This document shows, one piece after another, positions 61,346 through 64,000 of a stretch of DNA of 64,000 nucleotides. The notes below the pieces were generated by a model. That model worked only from the letters and a program-made list of their open reading frames with translations. It was not told the origin of the DNA and did no database searches. The position numbers and the translations under genes were made by a program. Each line of letters opens with the position of its first letter. Position 1 is the first letter of the stretch. Source of the stretch: Streptomyces lydicus (GTDB lineage Bacteria; Actinomycetota; Actinomycetes; Streptomycetales; Streptomycetaceae); assembly GCF_001729485.1 (NCBI RefSeq), contig NZ_CP017157.1:7688001-7752000 (forward strand), given 5' to 3'.

Positions 61346-63751
61346 CTAGGACGCCACCGCCGTCTTCGCCGACTTGGCGATGTTTTCCGGGTCTTCGGAG
61401 TTGTCTTCGTCACCCACGGCGATTCCGCGCCGCTTGGAGACGTACACCGCACCCACGATGACGGCGATGGCCAGCAGCGCCACCACGATCCGCACGCCGA
61501 TGTTCTTGTCCTCGCCGTACGAGAACTTGACCACGGCGGGCGCGATCAGCAGCGCCACCAGGTTCATCACCTTCAGCAGCGGGTTGATCGCCGGTCCCGC
61601 GGTGTCCTTGAACGGGTCGCCGACGGTGTCACCGATGACCGTCGCGGCGTGCGCCTCGCTGCCCTTGCCGCCGTGGTGACCGTCCTCGACGAGCTTCTTG
61701 GCGTTGTCCCAGGCGCCACCGGAGTTGGCGAGGAAGACCGCCATCAGCGTGCCGGTGCCGATCGCGCCCGCGAGGAACGAGCCGAGCGCGCCGACACCGA
61801 GCGAGAAGCCGACCGCGATCGGGGTGAGCACCGCCAGCAGGCCGGGGGTGGCCAGCTCGCGCAGCGCGTCCTTGGTGCAGATGTCGACGACCCGGCCGTA
61901 CTCGGGCTTCTCGGTGTAGTCCATGATCCCGGGCCGCTCCCGGAACTGCCGGCGGACCTCGAAGACCACCGCGCCCGCCGACCGCGACACGGCGTTGATC
62001 GCCAGCCCGGAGAACAGGAAGACGACCGAGGCGCCCAGGACCAGCCCGACGAGGTTGTTGGGCTGCGAGATGTCCAGGCTGAGCCCCATTCCGCCGGCCG
62101 CGCTGCCGATGTTGCGCACGGCGGTGGCGATCGCGTCCCGGTACGAGCCGAAGAGCGCGGACGCCGCGAGCACGGCGGTGGCGATGGCGATGCCCTTGGT
62201 GATGGCCTTGGTGGTGTTGCCGACCGCGTCCAGGTCGGTCAGCACCTGCGCGCCGTCACCGGTGACGTCACCGGACATCTCGGCGATGCCCTGCGCGTTG
62301 TCGGAGACCGGTCCGAAGGTGTCCATCGCCACGATCACGCCGACGGTGGTCAGCAGGCCGGTGCCGGCCAGCGCCACCGCGAACAGCGCCAGCATGATGG
62401 AGGCGCCGCCCAGCAGGAACGCCCCGTAGACGGCCAGGCCGATCAGCACCGCCGAGTAGACGGCCGACTCCAGACCGACCGAGATGCCGGAGAGGACCAC
62501 GGTGGCGGGGCCGGTCAGCGAGGTCTTGCCGATGTCCCGCACGGGCCGCCGGCTGGTCTCGGTGAAGTAGCCGGTCAGCTGCTGGATCAGCGCGGCCAGC
62601 ACGATGCCGATGGCGACCGCCACCAGCGCCAGCATCCGCGGGTCGCCGCTGCGGCCGAGGATCCCGGGGTCGGTGACCCCGGCCAGGTCGCGGTAGCTGG
62701 ACGGCAGGTAGGTGAAGACCGCGGCGGCCACCAGGACCAGCGAGATGCCCGCGGAGATGAAGAAGCCGCGGTTGATGGCCGTCATGCCGCTGCGGTCACG
62801 GCGCCGCGGCGCGACGACGAAGATGCCCACCATCGCGGTGAGCACCCCGATGGCGGGTACCAGCAGCGGGAAGGCGAGGCCGGCGTCACCGAAGGCGGCC
62901 ATGCCCAGGATGAGCGCGGCGACCAGCGTCACCGCGTACGACTCGAAGAGGTCGGCCGCCATACCGGCGCAGTCACCGACGTTGTCGCCCACGTTGTCCG
63001 CGATGGTCGCGGCGTTGCGCGGGTCGTCCTCGGGGATGCCCTGCTCGACCTTGCCGACCAGGTCGGCGCCGACGTCCGCGGCCTTGGTGAAGATGCCGCC
63101 GCCGACCCTCATGAACATCGCGATCAGCGCGGCACCCAGGCCGAAGCCCTCCAGCACCTTGGGCGCGTCGACGGCGTACACGAGCACCACACAGGACGCG
63201 CCGAGCAGGCCCAGTCCCACGGTGAACATGCCGACCACGCCGCCGGTACGGAAAGCGATCTTCATCGCTTTGTGGGAGACCGCCGTAAGATCCTTTTCCC
63301 GATTGTCGCCCTCGGCCGGAGTCGCTTCCCGGGCGGCCGCCGCGACGCGCACATTGCTGCGCACCGCGAGCCACATGCCGATATAGCCGGTGGCCGCCGA
63401 GAATCCGGCACCGATCAGGAAGAAGCCGCTGCGTCCGGCGCGTTGCGTCCAATTGTCCGCGGGCAGCAGCATGAGCAGGAAGAACACCACCACGGCGAAT
63501 ACGCCGAGGGTCCGCAACTGCCGTGCCAGGTAGGCATTTGCGCCTTCCTGCACGGCCGCCGCGATCTTCTTCATACTGTCGGTTCCCTCGCCGGCCGCGA
63601 GCACCTGGCGGACCAGCACCGCTGCGACAGCCAGCGCTGCCAGGGCGACCACGGCGATCACCAGCACGATGCCGCGGTTGCCCGCCGTCAGCGAGGGCCC
63701 GGCCAGAAAAGAGGGGGTGTCAAGCATCTGAGGGGTGTAAGGCCCCGCCAT
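61346..63751 (-). CDS. hppA: proton-translocating membrane pyrophosphatase (K+-independent)
   Basis: Pumps protons using pyrophosphate hydrolysis. The 801-residue membrane protein has about sixteen helices and the family motifs DVGADLVGK, EDDPRNAATIADNVGDNVGD and the C-terminal NAKKLVEDG and GDTVGDPFKDTAGPA. The lysine in GNTTKAITKG marks the K+-independent class; K+-dependent enzymes have alanine there. ATG at 63751 follows AAGGAGGACGA. It shares its substrate with the soluble pyrophosphatase encoded at 13.8 kb. Confidence 0.97.
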   Translation of the reverse strand: MAGPYTPQMLDTPSFLAGPSLTAGNRGIVLVIAVVALAALAVAAVLVRQVLAAGEGTDSMKKIAAAVQEGANAYLARQLRTLGVFAVVVFFLLMLLPADNWTQRAGRSGFFLIGAGFSAATGYIGMWLAVRSNVRVAAAAREATPAEGDNREKDLTAVSHKAMKIAFRTGGVVGMFTVGLGLLGASCVVLVYAVDAPKVLEGFGLGAALIAMFMRVGGGIFTKAADVGADLVGKVEQGIPEDDPRNAATIADNVGDNVGDCAGMAADLFESYAVTLVAALILGMAAFGDAGLAFPLLVPAIGVLTAMVGIFVVAPRRRDRSGMTAINRGFFISAGISLVLVAAAVFTYLPSSYRDLAGVTDPGILGRSGDPRMLALVAVAIGIVLAALIQQLTGYFTETSRRPVRDIGKTSLTGPATVVLSGISVGLESAVYSAVLIGLAVYGAFLLGGASIMLALFAVALAGTGLLTTVGVIVAMDTFGPVSDNAQGIAEMSGDVTGDGAQVLTDLDAVGNTTKAITKGIAIATAVLAASALFGSYRDAIATAVRNIGSAAGGMGLSLDISQPNNLVGLVLGASVVFLFSGLAINAVSRSAGAVVFEVRRQFRERPGIMDYTEKPEYGRVVDICTKDALRELATPGLLAVLTPIAVGFSLGVGALGSFLAGAIGTGTLMAVFLANSGGAWDNAKKLVEDGHHGGKGSEAHAATVIGDTVGDPFKDTAGPAINPLLKVMNLVALLIAPAVVKFSYGEDKNIGVRIVVALLAIAVIVGAVYVSKRRGIAVGDEDNSEDPENIAKSAKTAVAS

Positions 63752-64000
63752 TCGTCCTCCTTGACGTTTGGCACATGGGCGCGCGGAAGCACGCTCAGGC
63801 GTCCTGAGCAAGATGTGCACGGGATTGTAGGGAGCCGCGGTTGATCAAAACAGGGCGCCTCAAAGGGAATTCGCCGATAGTCGCGAAGATCAAAAGGCTG
63901 ACGCCGCACAGAATTCGCCCGGACGAAGGAAAGCCCTGAATTCACTGACTGCCGGATGATGATCTCGCTGTCATACTGATCATTTTCGGCTCACCCACTG
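63752..64000. other. hppA upstream region and right edge
   Basis: No gene is seen in these 249 bases. On the minus strand a TACAAT hexamer (63824-63829) may be a -10 element. A perfect 7-3-7 palindrome (63793-63809) lies between it and the ribosome-binding site. The region is AT-richer than average from 63841 on. Confidence 0.5.
63793..63809. promoter_or_regulatory. 7-3-7 palindrome in the hppA leader
   Basis: GCTCAGG-CGT-CCTGAGC, perfect, 42 bases upstream of the hppA ATG. It could be an operator or a leader hairpin. Confidence 0.45.

Overview
The window is 64 kb of chromosomal DNA from a Streptomyces. The evidence is very high GC with strong third-position GC bias, a chaplin and rodlin cluster for aerial hyphae, a WhiJ-like HTH/ATPase/DUF397 trio, a fused MFS-thymidylate kinase, and the conserved order folK-folB-folP-folE-ftsH-hpt-tilS. 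The species cannot be fixed from sequence alone. No insertion sequence, prophage, CRISPR array or rRNA operon was seen; there is one tRNA gene.

Layout. 1-17 kb: housekeeping block, mostly leftward: folate synthesis (folK partial, folB, NTF2-like, folP, folE), a lysyl-phosphatidylglycerol synthase-like membrane protein, ftsH, hpt, tilS, a DUF2342 metalloprotease, a giant inverted repeat, dacB, ppa, a ThrE-type exporter and a DedA protein. 17-24 kb: accessory metabolism: YbjQ, a decayed tipA with its promoter still recognisable, a LysE exporter, wrbA, glutamate decarboxylase, PadR, DinB, an aldehyde dehydrogenase. 24-28 kb: WhiJ-like regulator, ATPase and DUF397 protein, cysteine-free ribosomal proteins L31B and L33 behind a probable Zur box, TatA and a nitrilase. 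28-32.3 kb: surface-layer cluster, all leftward, with two chaplins, three rodlins and one unassigned secreted protein. 32.6-46.4 kb: a PolA-like polymerase, hydrolases, a TetR/monooxygenase divergent pair, RidA, arylamine N-acetyltransferase, acyltransferase, GDPD, a signal-less binding protein, a truncated ATPase, and a MarR-controlled three-gene set. 46.6-48.3 kb: tRNA-Thr(CGU) and a tripeptidyl-aminopeptidase lipoprotein. 48.6-56.4 kb: replication block holB, MFS-tmk, topA. 56.9-64 kb: small membrane and secreted proteins, a methyltransferase, a lipoprotein and the proton-pumping pyrophosphatase hppA.

The strongest new signal is regulatory. All three rodlin genes carry the same upstream layout: a ten-base box, five bases, a -35-like hexamer, exactly sixteen bases, and a -10-like hexamer, with the start codon 46-47 bases further on. 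The two hexamers resemble the promoter type used by the developmental sigma factor BldN; the upstream box I do not recognise. Other signals are two exact 17-base inverted copies flanking the ATPase and DUF397 genes beside the WhiJ-like regulator, a relic TipA promoter in front of an internally deleted tipA, a ~315-base inverted repeat between dacB and the DUF2342 gene, and a perfect 24-base palindrome six bases upstream of a methyltransferase start.

Start codons were chosen from Shine-Dalgarno position and family length. Many genes start at GTG, and topA and the acyltransferase appear to start at TTG. Functions rest on recognition of protein families by eye; no database search was run.
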